Source of the DNA: Stieleria bergensis
Lineage (GTDB): Bacteria > Planctomycetota > Planctomycetia > Pirellulales > Pirellulaceae
Length of the DNA: 46,379 bases
Direction of reading: 5' to 3'
Assembly (NCBI GenBank): GCA_007745635.1
Contig: CP036272.1
Coordinates: 3,599,924-3,646,302 of the forward strand
The position numbers and the translations under genes are program-made. A model generated the notes under the pieces. That model saw only the letters and a program-made list of their open reading frames with translations, was not told the DNA's origin and ran no database searches. This document shows positions 1 through 6,855 of the stretch, in pieces (positions within the stretch are counted from its first letter, which is position 1; each line of letters begins with the position of its first letter).

Positions 1-2
1 AA

Positions 3-143
3 CCGTTCGCCGCCGATGATTACCAGTTTCCTTCATCGACCGAAGAACTTCCGTACGCACTAAGCCAAGGAATCATTGACGAACGAAGGTTAGCACAGGC
101 ATCAGGCAACTGGTTAGCAGGAACGAACGAGAATGCTAGCTAG
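3..143 (+). CDS. C-terminal fragment of an unidentified protein
   Basis: An open frame enters from the left edge and ends with TAG at 141-143, giving about 46 residues (PFAADDYQFP...GTNENAS). The peptide is hydrophilic and acidic with no motif I recognise. It may be the end of a gene that starts outside the window. The frame is short, so the call is tentative. Confidence 0.4.
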   Translation, partial: PFAADDYQFPSSTEELPYALSQGIIDERRLAQASGNWLAGTNENAS

Positions 144-485
144 CTTTTGGTGGTGCTACTGCGAATGCAACCGCCACGACCATACTGTTGAAGGAGCACA
201 ACGCGTCTAGCAAGGGTGCGTCCCCGTCTAGCAAGCGCGTCTAGCAAGGGTGCGTCCCCGTCTAGCAAGGGTGCGTCCCTGTTGGGGAAGGACGCTGCTG
301 GTGGCCTGGGCGAGTTGGGTGGGGCTGGCAAGAGACCGCCTGCCGACGCATGAGTTTCATGGGCGAAAAGAGAAAAAACGTTCAAATTCGAACGGTTTTG
401 GCGACGCTCAGCGCACAACCCCAGCCTACAAGCTCTCAGATCGCTTGGAAAAGATGGCAAATAATAGGTGTGGATTTCTGGCTAA
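144..485. other. Non-coding stretch between partial CDS and RAYT-like gene
   Basis: No convincing gene on either strand. The short frames here are spanned by a tandem repeat (204-279) and lack a credible start. The stretch lies outside the integron array, distal to the last cassette remnant. Confidence 0.5.
204..279. repeat. 21-bp tandem repeat, three full units plus a 13-bp partial
   Basis: The unit CGTCTAGCAAGGGTGCGTCC(C) occurs at 204-224, 238-258 and 259-279, with a truncated 13-bp unit at 225-237. The same motif, with one change, reappears at 5086-5103 exactly where a recombinase fragment joins an IS91-transposase fragment. Confidence 0.85.
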
Positions 486-505
486 CTGCAGATTCAAATC
501 TGCAG
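486..505. repeat. 20-bp palindrome at the 3' end of the RAYT-like gene
   Basis: CTGCAGATT-CA-AATCTGCAG is a perfect 9-bp inverted repeat with a 2-nt loop. It overlaps the stop codon of the minus-strand transposase-like gene. It could act as a transcript-ending hairpin or as a target or boundary palindrome of a REP/RAYT-type element. There is no T-run, so an intrinsic terminator is not established. Confidence 0.6.
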
Positions 506-1579
506 CACCACACGAGCCTGCTTGCGGATGAAATATCCATCACCGCTCACATGCTTGCGCTCCTCTTTCATCGAATCCAACGATCCAGCAATGCCCCCAA
601 ACAACTCGCCGAATCGATTCGCCATCGATAGCCATGCCTTCGCCGGCAACTTGGAGAATCGCAACGCCGCCGGAAGCTCAATCTTACCTTCCTCGTTCAT
701 CCCCAACGTCCACTTCAATAACTCCATGTAACGATCGAAGCTGATCGGCAAGAACCCTTTGTCACTACAACGCTTCCCCGATCGACTCGGCGCCGAACCC
801 ACCGCATCACGCGCCTCGTCTATCTCCAACTTCGATAACACCCGGCAACGATCCGCACCTTTCTCGCGCAAATCAAACCGGTGTCGACGAGCCAATGCCT
901 CCGCCTGAGCCTGATCCGCTTCGTACTGCGCTCGCAAAACCTCTGTGATCCGGTGCCCCAACGCACCACTATTGTGCTGGTCAAATGGCTTATCAAGACC
1001 CGCTCGAATCCGATTCAAGTCAATGTAGACCGTGCATGCCAATAAAGCCTCATCATCGACCAGCCGAGTCGATCCATAACGCCCACCCCAAAAACTCCCG
1101 CGGCGACCGTCTTCGTAGTTCGCCCGCTGAGCAAGGTACTGATTGAGTTGCTTCATCAAGTGCGAGCAATCACTCAACTGCGTTCGACACTTCTCTAACT
1201 TCTCCTTGTTCGCCATCAACATCTCGATAGCCTGCTCAGAGGGCTGCTTGAAATTCCCGTCCTTGTCCGGCTGACCTGACAACGCACTCAGCCAACGCTC
1301 GGCCACCTGGCGATCGGTCAAAGACGCAGCAATGTCGGGCCGAGTGCGAACGTTGAGGTGATAGTGATTCGACAGCACGCCATAACTGAGCAGCTCAATG
1401 CACAGGTGTGCAAACAGCTGGTTCATTTTGTCCACCAGCCAGCCCTGGCGATAGGAAAAGTCCTCGCCGGTGTCTGGATTTTTGCCTAGGAGATAAAGGC
1501 CATCAATGGTCCGATTATAGAGGTGCACCGCTTCGACCTGATGAGGATCGAGCACCTCTGAACGAGGGTCACGACACAT
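494..1579 (-). CDS. RAYT-like / Y1 (HUH-type) transposase
   Basis: About 361 residues when started at the ATG at 1579 (MCRDPRSEVLDP...); an upstream in-frame ATG at 1621 adds 14 residues without family resemblance. The segment GVLSNHYHLNVRTRPD (residues ~67-82) matches the HUH-like metal-binding motif of Y1/IS200-like and REP-associated tyrosine transposases, here H-Y-H. The later block GSFWGGRYGSTRLVDDEALLACTVYIDLNRIRAG is the typical C-terminal signature of the large planctomycete branch. By family it would nick single-stranded hairpin DNA. It is single, with no partner gene, and its stop lies in a 20-bp palindrome (486-505). The frame is intact, but activity cannot be judged. Confidence 0.85.
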   Translation of the reverse strand: MCRDPRSEVLDPHQVEAVHLYNRTIDGLYLLGKNPDTGEDFSYRQGWLVDKMNQLFAHLCIELLSYGVLSNHYHLNVRTRPDIAASLTDRQVAERWLSALSGQPDKDGNFKQPSEQAIEMLMANKEKLEKCRTQLSDCSHLMKQLNQYLAQRANYEDGRRGSFWGGRYGSTRLVDDEALLACTVYIDLNRIRAGLDKPFDQHNSGALGHRITEVLRAQYEADQAQAEALARRHRFDLREKGADRCRVLSKLEIDEARDAVGSAPSRSGKRCSDKGFLPISFDRYMELLKWTLGMNEEGKIELPAALRFSKLPAKAWLSMANRFGELFGGIAGSLDSMKEERKHVSGDGYFIRKQARVVLQI

Positions 1580-1860
1580 AAACGCAAGGTTCCTAAAGAT
1601 AAAGCAGCAGGACCAAGCCACGCGTACCTGCCAGTACCATGCGTTTAATCAAAGGGCGGATCTTCACACCCTGAAACATCTAGATGGTTCTAAGAACCAA
1701 GCGAACAGCAGTCAAGCGTCTACCGACTCTCGACCTTGAAATTCCTACAACTCGAAGAGCCAATCTCTAGAATCGCCAATACGCTTCCGCTTATAAATGA
1801 CGAATCAATCCCATTTGCTATCAAGCAATCTTGCCTGACCGGGACTGTCCCCTGAAACCT
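1580..1860. other. Gene-free stretch between RAYT-like gene and integron remnant
   Basis: No open frame of note and no recognisable RNA. At 1861 the sequence switches abruptly to the 381-bp repeat shared with 5151-5532, so this is chromosomal flank just beyond the broken distal end of the cassette array. Confidence 0.5.
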
Positions 1861-2239
1861 GGTAGGTGTAGGCGTCGATGGCTGCCTAGGCCATGTTTCG
1901 AATGGTCATGTTGTCTGCCAAGGGTTTGGTGACCGGGCAAGAGCGTTTTTTGTGCGACATCATGAGATGTGATCCTTGTTCTGAAGAGGGCTCAATGAAC
2001 CATCAAGCGACATGCCTGTTGCGTTCAGAACAGGGGTGCTGCGGGCCTGAAAAAGCGCAAGTTGGAACAGCGAAAACAGCCAGAAAGACGGTTGGTGAAG
2101 GAGCTTCGCGCATACAAACGGGCAATCCAACCAGACAGTTCAAAAGAGCAAACAGAAGAAACCAACGCCATCATCAACAACGATGCAATGCAACCCAATC
2201 AAACAAGCCAACAGCAAAGACGACTGCGATTAAGTTCAA
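1861..2239 (-). pseudogene. Truncated cassette 18: 5' part of a tyrosine-recombinase/IS91-type element
   Basis: This is about 90% identical by eye to 5151-5532, the leader and N-terminus of cassette 14's recombinase remnant. Read on the minus strand it starts with the same cassette edge, G^TTGAACTTAATCG. It runs through the 5' leader into a recombinase N-terminus that carries an in-frame TAG (around 1890) and breaks off at 1861. No attC follows, so it marks the decayed distal end of the array. Confidence 0.8.
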
Positions 2240-2322
2240 CGCTGAGGATTGCCGGGTGCGAAGATTGGACCGTCCACTTCGCAGGACCGTTTTGAGCACT
2301 CCGGTTCATCCGTTTGTTCTGT
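2234..2322 (-). other. attC site of cassette 17
   Basis: 89 bp. On the minus strand R'' is CGACAGAAC (2323-2315) and R' is GTTGAAC (2240-2234). R'' is perfectly complementary to the first bases of cassette 17 at 3127 (TTCTGTCG), confirming the cassette limits. Confidence 0.8.
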
Positions 2323-2364
2323 CGCATTGTAGCGGTTTTCGCCCAAATTCGCGAAAAACGGCGC

Positions 2365-2406
2365 ATGTCAGCCTTGACATATGTCGAATGTGACACATGG
2401 TACAGT
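2365..2406 (+). promoter_or_regulatory. Promoter/operator region of the inverted toxin-antitoxin cassette
   Basis: A consensus -35 TTGACA (2374-2379) is embedded in two overlapping inverted repeats, ATGTCA-GCCT-TGACAT (2365-2380) and GACATATGTC (2376-2385). TACAGT (2401-2406) could be a -10 but is 21 bp away, so the exact promoter is uncertain. Palindromes over the -35 are what an autorepressing XRE-type antitoxin would bind (inference). Confidence 0.5.
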
Positions 2407-2744
2407 GCATGGATGAAGGCAAACCGCTCGCTTGGCTGCACGGAGAGGTGAAGACACCGCCGTTTTCACGAGAAGCCAGAGTCGAGGCAGGTACATTACT
2501 GCGGAGATTGCAGCAGGGCGAGAGCATTGGGTTGCCACACAGTCGCCCAATGCCATCAATTGGAAAACGTTGCAACGAACTGCGGATTCCGGACGAAGAT
2601 GTGACGTGGCGAATCATTTACCGAACAGACGGTGACGCGATTGTCATTGGCGAGGTCTTTGCAAAGAAGACGGGTAAGACGCCAAAGAAAGTCATCGATA
2701 CTTGTAAGCGGCGTTTCAAGTCGTACGATGAGGCAGTGAAATGA
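2397..2744 (+). CDS. higB: Type II toxin, HigB/Gp49-like (RelE/ParE superfamily)
   Basis: 115 residues. The pattern (K)PLAWLHGEVKTPPFS..ARVEAGTLLRRLQQGE.......SRPMPSIG.RC.ELRIPD...WRIIYR is the hallmark of the phage-derived Gp49-like/HigB toxin family, which cleaves mRNA on ribosomes. The first ATG (2397) overlaps promoter-like sequence; ATG 2409 (MDEGKPLAW) is an equally good start. The stop overlaps the antitoxin start by 4 bp (ATGA). The pair sits in cassette 17 but is transcribed on the plus strand, opposite to all other cassettes. It must therefore use its own promoter. Confidence 0.9.
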   Translation: MVQCMDEGKPLAWLHGEVKTPPFSREARVEAGTLLRRLQQGESIGLPHSRPMPSIGKRCNELRIPDEDVTWRIIYRTDGDAIVIGEVFAKKTGKTPKKVIDTCKRRFKSYDEAVK

Positions 2745-3112
2745 AACCATCAAAGCGAAAAAAGCTCGAAGCAGCTGGGTGGAAAGTAGGATCTGCCTCC
2801 GATTTTTTGGAGCTTAGCGATGCTGAAGAAATGCTTGTAAACATCAAGCTATCGCTGGCCAGCAAGGTTAAAGAGTTGCGAATCAAGAGAAAGATTACAC
2901 AGCAACAATTTGCGAAGCTCTTGGGGTCCAGTCAATCACGAATTGCAAAGCTTGAGCAGGCCGATCGGTCCGTATCGGTGGAGCTTTTGTTGAGATCGTT
3001 GGTCACTCTCGGCGCTTCTCGTTCCCAGATAGGAAAAATTGTTGGCACGAGGTCAGCTGCTCGCAGGCAGAGAAAACCCGCACGTGCAAAGAAACGATTG
3101 GCGAAGGCGTAA
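2741..3112 (+). CDS. higA: Antitoxin with XRE-type helix-turn-helix (HigA-like)
   Basis: 123 residues. Residues ~40-95 form a Cro/C1 helix-turn-helix: LASKVKELRIKRKITQQQFAKLLGSSQSRIAKLEQ. The N-terminal segment DFLELSDAEEMLVNIKLSLA is typical of antitoxins paired with Gp49-like toxins, and the C-terminus is a lysine/arginine-rich tail. It is translationally coupled to the toxin through ATGA (2741-2744) and ends 10 bp before attC16. It likely neutralises HigB and represses the operon through the palindromes at 2365-2385 (inference). Confidence 0.9.
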   Translation: MKPSKRKKLEAAGWKVGSASDFLELSDAEEMLVNIKLSLASKVKELRIKRKITQQQFAKLLGSSQSRIAKLEQADRSVSVELLLRSLVTLGASRSQIGKIVGTRSAARRQRKPARAKKRLAKA

Positions 3113-3121
3113 ACCTGAGCG

Positions 3122-3212
3122 ACAGAACGTCACGCGTCACCGAGCACGCGCGATGGATTCTCCACTTCGATAAATATCGACTCGCGTGCTTCGGTGCAAT
3201 TCATTGTTCTGC
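3122..3212 (-). other. attC site of cassette 16
   Basis: 91 bp. Minus-strand R'' is GCAGAAC (3212-3206) and R' is GTTCTGT (3128-3122). The arms TCACCGAGCACGCG and CGCGTGCTTCGGTG pair with one bulged base, as expected for a folded bottom-strand attC. R'' differs by one base from the cassette 16 edge (TTATGCC). Confidence 0.8.
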
Positions 3213-3509
3213 CTCTCCAAGCGACTCGGGAGCCAGCATTCGGCTGCCGTGTATGACCGTCAATACACGGATCTCGTCGTCCGCAACTCGGTAGATTAGT
3301 CGAAATGAATAGACAAATACTTCGCGAACGTCCTCGCGTCCAAACTCCGGCACTACAGATCCAGACAGGGGATGGTCAGTCAACTGTGATGGTCGTTCGA
3401 GAATCCGTTCGTACACGGATTCTGCATACGCAAGTGACTGATGTGCAATGTAATCAAAGATGCCTAGAGCGTCGGCGGATGCTTTTTCAGTCCATCGGAT
3501 ATCCATCAA
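3201..3509 (-). CDS. Type II toxin, RelE/ParE family
   Basis: 102 residues. Features of the RelE/ParE fold are visible: IRWTEKASADALGIFDYIA at the start, HPLSGSVVPEFGREDVREVFVYSFRLIYRV in the middle, and a final VLTVIHGSRML strand with the usual H-G-S-R. It overlaps the upstream antitoxin by 4 bp (3506-3509), and its stop lies inside attC16. By family it is a gyrase poison (ParE) or a ribosome-dependent RNase (RelE); the sequence alone does not decide. It is part of cassette 16 and in the standard cassette orientation. Confidence 0.9.
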   Translation of the reverse strand: MMDIRWTEKASADALGIFDYIAHQSLAYAESVYERILERPSQLTDHPLSGSVVPEFGREDVREVFVYSFRLIYRVADDEIRVLTVIHGSRMLAPESLGEAEQ

Positions 3510-3721
3510 CGTTGATTTCCGTTCTTCCGTTTATGTACGGTTAGACGCTTCCGCATCTCGTCGGTGTCGATCAATCGCCCCTCAGCGTCATCCGCTAGTC
3601 CAGCTTCAATCTGCTGCCGCACGTAGAGGTGGTACTGGACGTCTTCAAGCGATGCGTCATTTGGAAGCATTCGAGCAATCTCGGATAGCGTGTCACGCAC
3701 AGGCAGTGGTGAATCAGGCAT
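3506..3721 (-). CDS. Antitoxin partner of the RelE/ParE-type toxin
   Basis: 71 residues, preceded by a strong ribosome-binding site (AGGAGACTGCC-ATG). The segment ASLEDVQYHLYVRQQIEAGLADDAEGRLIDTDEMRKRL is characteristic of small antitoxins that precede RelE/ParE toxins. The C-terminus is basic (VHKRKNGNQR). No classic ribbon-helix-helix N-terminus is obvious. It is the first gene of cassette 16, 75 bp from the cassette edge, with its own promoter candidate. Confidence 0.85.
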   Translation of the reverse strand: MPDSPLPVRDTLSEIARMLPNDASLEDVQYHLYVRQQIEAGLADDAEGRLIDTDEMRKRLTVHKRKNGNQR

Positions 3722-3745
3722 GGCAGTCTCCTATATGGTCTCCCT

Positions 3746-3774
3746 ATTCTACCCTCAGGATAGGAAGGCGACAA
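3746..3774 (-). promoter_or_regulatory. Promoter candidate inside toxin-antitoxin cassette 16
   Basis: On the minus strand, TTGTCG (3774-3769) and TAGAAT (3751-3746) are separated by 17 bp, about 25 bp before the antitoxin start. An internal promoter would make this module independent of Pc. Confidence 0.5.
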
Positions 3775-3789
3775 ACGCCTCGTTTTACG

Positions 3790-3879
3790 GCATAACGGTA
3801 CCCGTCACAGGGCCGGGAAAGTTGATTGTCCATCAGTGAAAACACGCAAGCCCGGCTCCGGTGCACGGGATGGTTACCC
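3790..3879 (-). other. attC site of cassette 15
   Basis: 90 bp. Minus-strand R'' is GGGTAAC (3879-3873) and R' is GTTATGC (3796-3790). The arms GGGCCGGG and CCCGGCTCCGG pair. R'' matches the 5' edge of cassette 15 (TTACCCG). Confidence 0.85.
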
Positions 3880-3880
3880 G

Positions 3881-4375
3881 TCAGTCTATAGTATTAAAGG
3901 TGACGGAATCTGCGTCAGGAAGTACGATCCCCGCAGCTTCGAGCGTGGCGACCAGTTTCAGGAAATCGGAGCGAGTCCTGTCTGCGGAGAAAGCGGTGCA
4001 GTGATTCGAGTCGATAAACGTTTGAAAGTCCCATAAGATTCTGTCGTCAAATTCAATCGGATCGTCAAGTTCGTCGGGCCACGTCTGAACGTCTCCGAGA
4101 GCAACATCCCACGCCCCGTAATCCCAGCCGGATTCAAAGATTACGAGAAGTTGGTCAAGTCGGTGCTGATTGCGTGGATCGTCGTGCCAGTATTGTCGCA
4201 GTAGAGACTCAATCGTCGCACTAGCGTGGGCAATCGACATCGGCGAGTCCGACTGGTTCAGTTCTCGAGGTCGCCTCGGACGCCACCGCGATCGTCGCCG
4301 AGGACGCATCATTAGAATCGGGGCCGCCGCTAAGGCAAGAGCCGTGAAAGCGATGATGGGACCGTAGAGAATCAC
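3881..4375 (-). CDS. Cassette 15: hypothetical membrane-anchored protein
   Basis: 164 residues from a GTG at 4375, 19 bp inside the cassette edge. Residues 3-22 (LYGPIIAFTALALAAAPILM) form one transmembrane segment. A strongly basic stretch (RPRRRSRWRPRRPR) follows, so the N-terminus would be outside and the tail cytoplasmic. The soluble part (LLRQYWHDDPRNQHRLDQLLVIFESGWDYGAWDVALGDVQTWPDELDD) is acidic and aromatic-rich; I do not recognise the family. The stop is one base from the attC core. A soluble form starting at MSIAHASATIE is possible. Confidence 0.65.
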   Translation of the reverse strand: MILYGPIIAFTALALAAAPILMMRPRRRSRWRPRRPRELNQSDSPMSIAHASATIESLLRQYWHDDPRNQHRLDQLLVIFESGWDYGAWDVALGDVQTWPDELDDPIEFDDRILWDFQTFIDSNHCTAFSADRTRSDFLKLVATLEAAGIVLPDADSVTFNTID

Positions 4376-4388
4376 GTTCGCTTTGCAC

Positions 4389-4448
4389 GGGTAACGAAAT
4401 GCGATCTATCCGGGCACGGAGTGTGCCGGGATAGATCGTGCGTTGAAG
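4389..4448 (-). other. Short attC site of cassette 14
   Basis: Only 60 bp. Minus-strand R'' is CTTCAAC (4448-4442) and R' is GTTACCC (4395-4389). Between them CGATCTATCCGGGCAC and GTGCCGGGATAGATCG form a 16-bp stem with one mismatch and a 5-nt loop. R'' matches the cassette 14 edge (TTGAAC) in all but one base. Confidence 0.75.
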
Positions 4449-4483
4449 TTTGTCGCTTTCGTGTTGCGACGTGGAAGGACTGA

Positions 4484-5253
4484 TTAGAACGAGTCGGCGA
4501 AATAATTGCCAGTCGATTCTGGTTGCCAGTCGAGACCTGGCAGAAGAAGTTGTTTGACCGCTGCTGTGATCGGCGGTGCGGTTTCCTTTGCACTTTCAGC
4601 CGGCCTTAATACCTCCGCGACGTACCAGTCGTAAAAGCCCGCACCCATCGCTTCATCCCATTGCTGTTGTCCATGCATTTCTTGACTCTCGCCCCACCAC
4701 CATGGGCTACACTGCGAATCCAAGCCCAATACCTTGGACCAACTCGGCTTGGGAGACAACGCACTGAGTGTCAACGATTCACTGCCACAGGACTCACAAC
4801 TGAGCTTCCCACGATCGGCCTGTGTCGCTGAATCGATACTCGAATCAGTCGACCGCAAGTCGTTCTCACGCGAACATTCATCCACTTCAATGCAAGCCGC
4901 CATCACCGCTTGGTAACGCTTTCGCTTCGAATGATTCCAGCCGCCAAAACATCGTGATTTGGTCAACTGCCGCGTTTGGATATGCAAGCACCAGCGGCGA
5001 ACGAACTCGTCGGTCGAAAGCGTCATCGGTACCTGCTCGCGTGACCCTCCCGTGCGATTGCATTGCCGAGCGCGCGGGCAGCATAGGGTGTGTCCCCGTC
5101 TAGTACGCGGTCGAGAGTTTTTTTGATAAAGTTGCCGAAGCAGCGCACATGGTAGGTGTAGGCGTCGATTGTGTTTTGGGCCATGTTTCGAATGGTCATG
5201 TCCTCTGCCAAGCGTTTGGTGACTGGGCAAGAGCGTTTTTTGTGCGACATCAT
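4484..5253 (-). pseudogene. Cassette 14: fused remnant of a tyrosine recombinase and an IS91-type transposase
   Basis: From 5253 the frame encodes a tyrosine-recombinase N-terminal SAM-like domain (MSHKK...TKRLAEDMTIRNMAQNTIDAYTYHVRCF) for about 55 residues. Near 5086-5103 it switches to the C-terminus of an IS91-family transposase in another frame: VPMTLSTDEFVRRWCLHIQT...FGGWNHSKRKRYQ, with a CxxC pair further on. Planctomycete IS91-type elements often carry a recombinase gene next to the transposase. Here an internal deletion has removed the recombinase catalytic domain and the transposase N-terminus. The remnant is bounded by attC13 and attC14, so it behaves as a gene cassette. No function is expected. 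Confidence 0.8.
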
Positions 5254-5532
5254 GAGTTGCGATCCTTGTTCTGAAGAGGGCTCAATGAACCATCAAGCGA
5301 CATGCTTGTTGCGTTCAGAACAAGGGTGTTGCGGGCCTGAAAAAGCGCAAGTTGGAACTGCGAAAACAGCCAAGAAAGACAGTTGGTAAAGGAGTCTCGC
5401 GCCTACAAACGGGCAACCCAACCAGACAGTTCAAAAGAGCGAACAGAAGAAACCAACGCCATCATCAACAACGATGCAACGCAACCCAATCAAACAAGCC
5501 AACAGCAAAGACGACTGCGATTAAGTTCAACG
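5151..5532 (-). repeat. 382-bp repeat, copy 2 (intact edge of cassette 14)
   Basis: Direct repeat of 1861-2241. It holds the cassette edge, a leader of about 280 bp without a clear gene, and the recombinase N-terminus. Both copies stop matching exactly at the attC core (TTCAACG), so the duplication is of a cassette, not of a random segment. Confidence 0.9.
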
Positions 5533-5615
5533 GTCGGGTTCACCGGGCCGCGGCGAACGACATTGTTTTCAAGACCCGCGCGGCCCGCGACTCCGTGTGC
5601 AACCCATTGTTATCC
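5525..5615 (-). other. attC site of cassette 13
   Basis: 91 bp. Minus-strand R'' is GGATAAC (5615-5609) and R' is GTTGAAC (5531-5525). The arms ACCGGGCCGCGGCG and CGCGGCCCGCG pair imperfectly. R'' matches the cassette 13 edge (TTATCCC). Confidence 0.85.
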
Positions 5616-6251
5616 CAATGGGTTGTAACCATATTTTTCATAGTTGTCTGTGTGTGCAAGTAGCTCGAAGTACGGGCGATACTCTAACGGCAGATGACGG
5701 TCGAACATCAATTCTTTCTTTGGGTCTGCATTGCATCCGAACTCACCGCATAGCATCAGCCGTTCATTTAGATACGGGTAATTCTGAACGCCCTTCATTT
5801 CAATGTGAAGATATTCTTCGTACTCCGAATTCGCGATTGGAGTAAAGAGCTCGTTGTAGTCAACGATTTTTCGCAGTCTGTTGGGGCCGCCGCCGATAAG
5901 AGTGATATCAAACTCGTTCGGTGAGTCTTTCCAAAGCCTGTATTTTGTTGGCGTGTCACCAGCCGATATGCGATCTTCCTCATGATGCACGTCAGAAGCA
6001 GGTGCAACCCCCTTTTGTGGCGTCAGCTCGCTTTCAATAAAGAACTGCTTTACAGCGATATTGGTGAATAGGAGGCTCTCAGCTGAAAGATAAACGTCAT
6101 CCCATTCATCGCGATCTCGGAAAATGTTAAATGCAGCGAAACGCCACTTTCCATCCAGAAGTTGCAAGAGCGTATGTTGGCCATTGCGCAGCCTGAGACT
6201 CAGGACTTTTCCGCTTTTCCAAATGAACCGTTTTGCGGTACTTGTAGCCAT
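5610..6251 (-). CDS. Cassette 13: hypothetical protein, possibly Imm26-like
   Basis: 213 residues, ATG 19 bp inside the cassette edge. The N-terminal half (SGKVLSLRLRNGQHTLLQLLDGKWRFAAFNIFRD...VYLSAESLLFTNIAVKQFF) is predicted beta-rich and loosely resembles the Imm26 immunity-protein family; this is a weak judgement. The C-terminal half is acidic and aromatic (YNELFTPIANSEYEEYLHIEMKG, YRPYFELLAHTDNYEKYGYNPLG). No signal peptide or membrane segment is present. The TAA stop is supplied by the R'' core GGATAAC of its own attC. Confidence 0.75.
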   Translation of the reverse strand: MATSTAKRFIWKSGKVLSLRLRNGQHTLLQLLDGKWRFAAFNIFRDRDEWDDVYLSAESLLFTNIAVKQFFIESELTPQKGVAPASDVHHEEDRISAGDTPTKYRLWKDSPNEFDITLIGGGPNRLRKIVDYNELFTPIANSEYEEYLHIEMKGVQNYPYLNERLMLCGEFGCNADPKKELMFDRHLPLEYRPYFELLAHTDNYEKYGYNPLG

Positions 6252-6264
6252 CGGTATTCAAGAG

Positions 6265-6354
6265 GGATAACGCCTGCCGTAACCGGGCACGAACGGAAGA
6301 CTTTGATTTCAGTTGCCGCGTGAATGAGTGCTCCGGTTCACGGCTTTGTTATCG
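6265..6354 (-). other. attC site of cassette 12
   Basis: 90 bp. Minus-strand R'' is CGATAAC (6354-6348) and R' is GTTATCC (6271-6265). R'' is complementary to the cassette 12 edge TTATCGGG. Confidence 0.85.
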
Positions 6355-6831
6355 GGAGAAGTCGAAGGGTGAGCCTTTTGGTGGAGGCAATTGTCCATCT
6401 AGAGCAATTATGAAACGCAAACCAAGAAACGCGGGTGTTGATTTGTTAGAGTTTTGAGCTGATTTGACGGGGATCTCATCGCCGGGCTGTCCGAGCCTTA
6501 CGCTCTGCAATTCTGACCCTTCGCCAACGTGGACGGCTGCTCGACTTCGCAGGTCCGGCAACGCAAACGTTGTTCTGCCGTCTCCACCATATGTAATTCC
6601 CAAAAGGGAGTACAATGATGTGTGCTGCTGGATTGGAAGCAACTGACCGTTGCAATCGGCCCATCCTTTGGGAGCAAAACTGTAGGGGACAAGTCTGATT
6701 TCACCCAGAAACGGCGTCGATTCAATCGTCTCTTCCGGTGGTTGCGTGGTCGATTCTTGGTTAGCGAAAAGTGAATATGCAGTGACAGTCGCGACGCCGA
6801 CTGCCAACATGCCAGCGAGTGTGATCTTCAT
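6349..6831 (-). CDS. Cassette 12: exported protein with phage tail-collar domain
   Basis: 160 residues from the ATG at 6831, preceded by GGGGAAGAC; longer in-frame starts run through attC11 and are rejected. Residues 1-22 (MKITLAGMLAVGVATVTAYSLF) form a signal peptide or anchor. Residues ~42-105 are a clear tail-collar (microcystin-dependent protein) domain: PFLGEIRLVPYSFAPKGWADCNGQLLPI...LYSLLGITYGGDGRTTFALPDLRSR. A final LRFIIALDG strand is also usual. In phages this fold forms the fibre-attachment collar; free-standing bacterial versions have no assigned role. The stop codon falls in the attC R'' core. Confidence 0.9.
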   Translation of the reverse strand: MKITLAGMLAVGVATVTAYSLFANQESTTQPPEETIESTPFLGEIRLVPYSFAPKGWADCNGQLLPIQQHTSLYSLLGITYGGDGRTTFALPDLRSRAAVHVGEGSELQSVRLGQPGDEIPVKSAQNSNKSTPAFLGLRFIIALDGQLPPPKGSPFDFSR

Positions 6832-6855
6832 GTCTTCCCCAGAGTTAGGTTGGCC

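Noticed and set aside
140-460. 106-codon minus-strand frame over the 21-bp tandem repeat
   Set aside because: Its apparent length comes from the repeat (LLDGDAPLLDA...), with no family resemblance and no plausible ribosome-binding site.
1893-2393. Plus-strand frames across the 382-bp repeat (MFRMVMLSAKG... and similar in 5171-5663)
   Set aside because: They lie antisense to the recombinase N-terminus and look like shadow frames.
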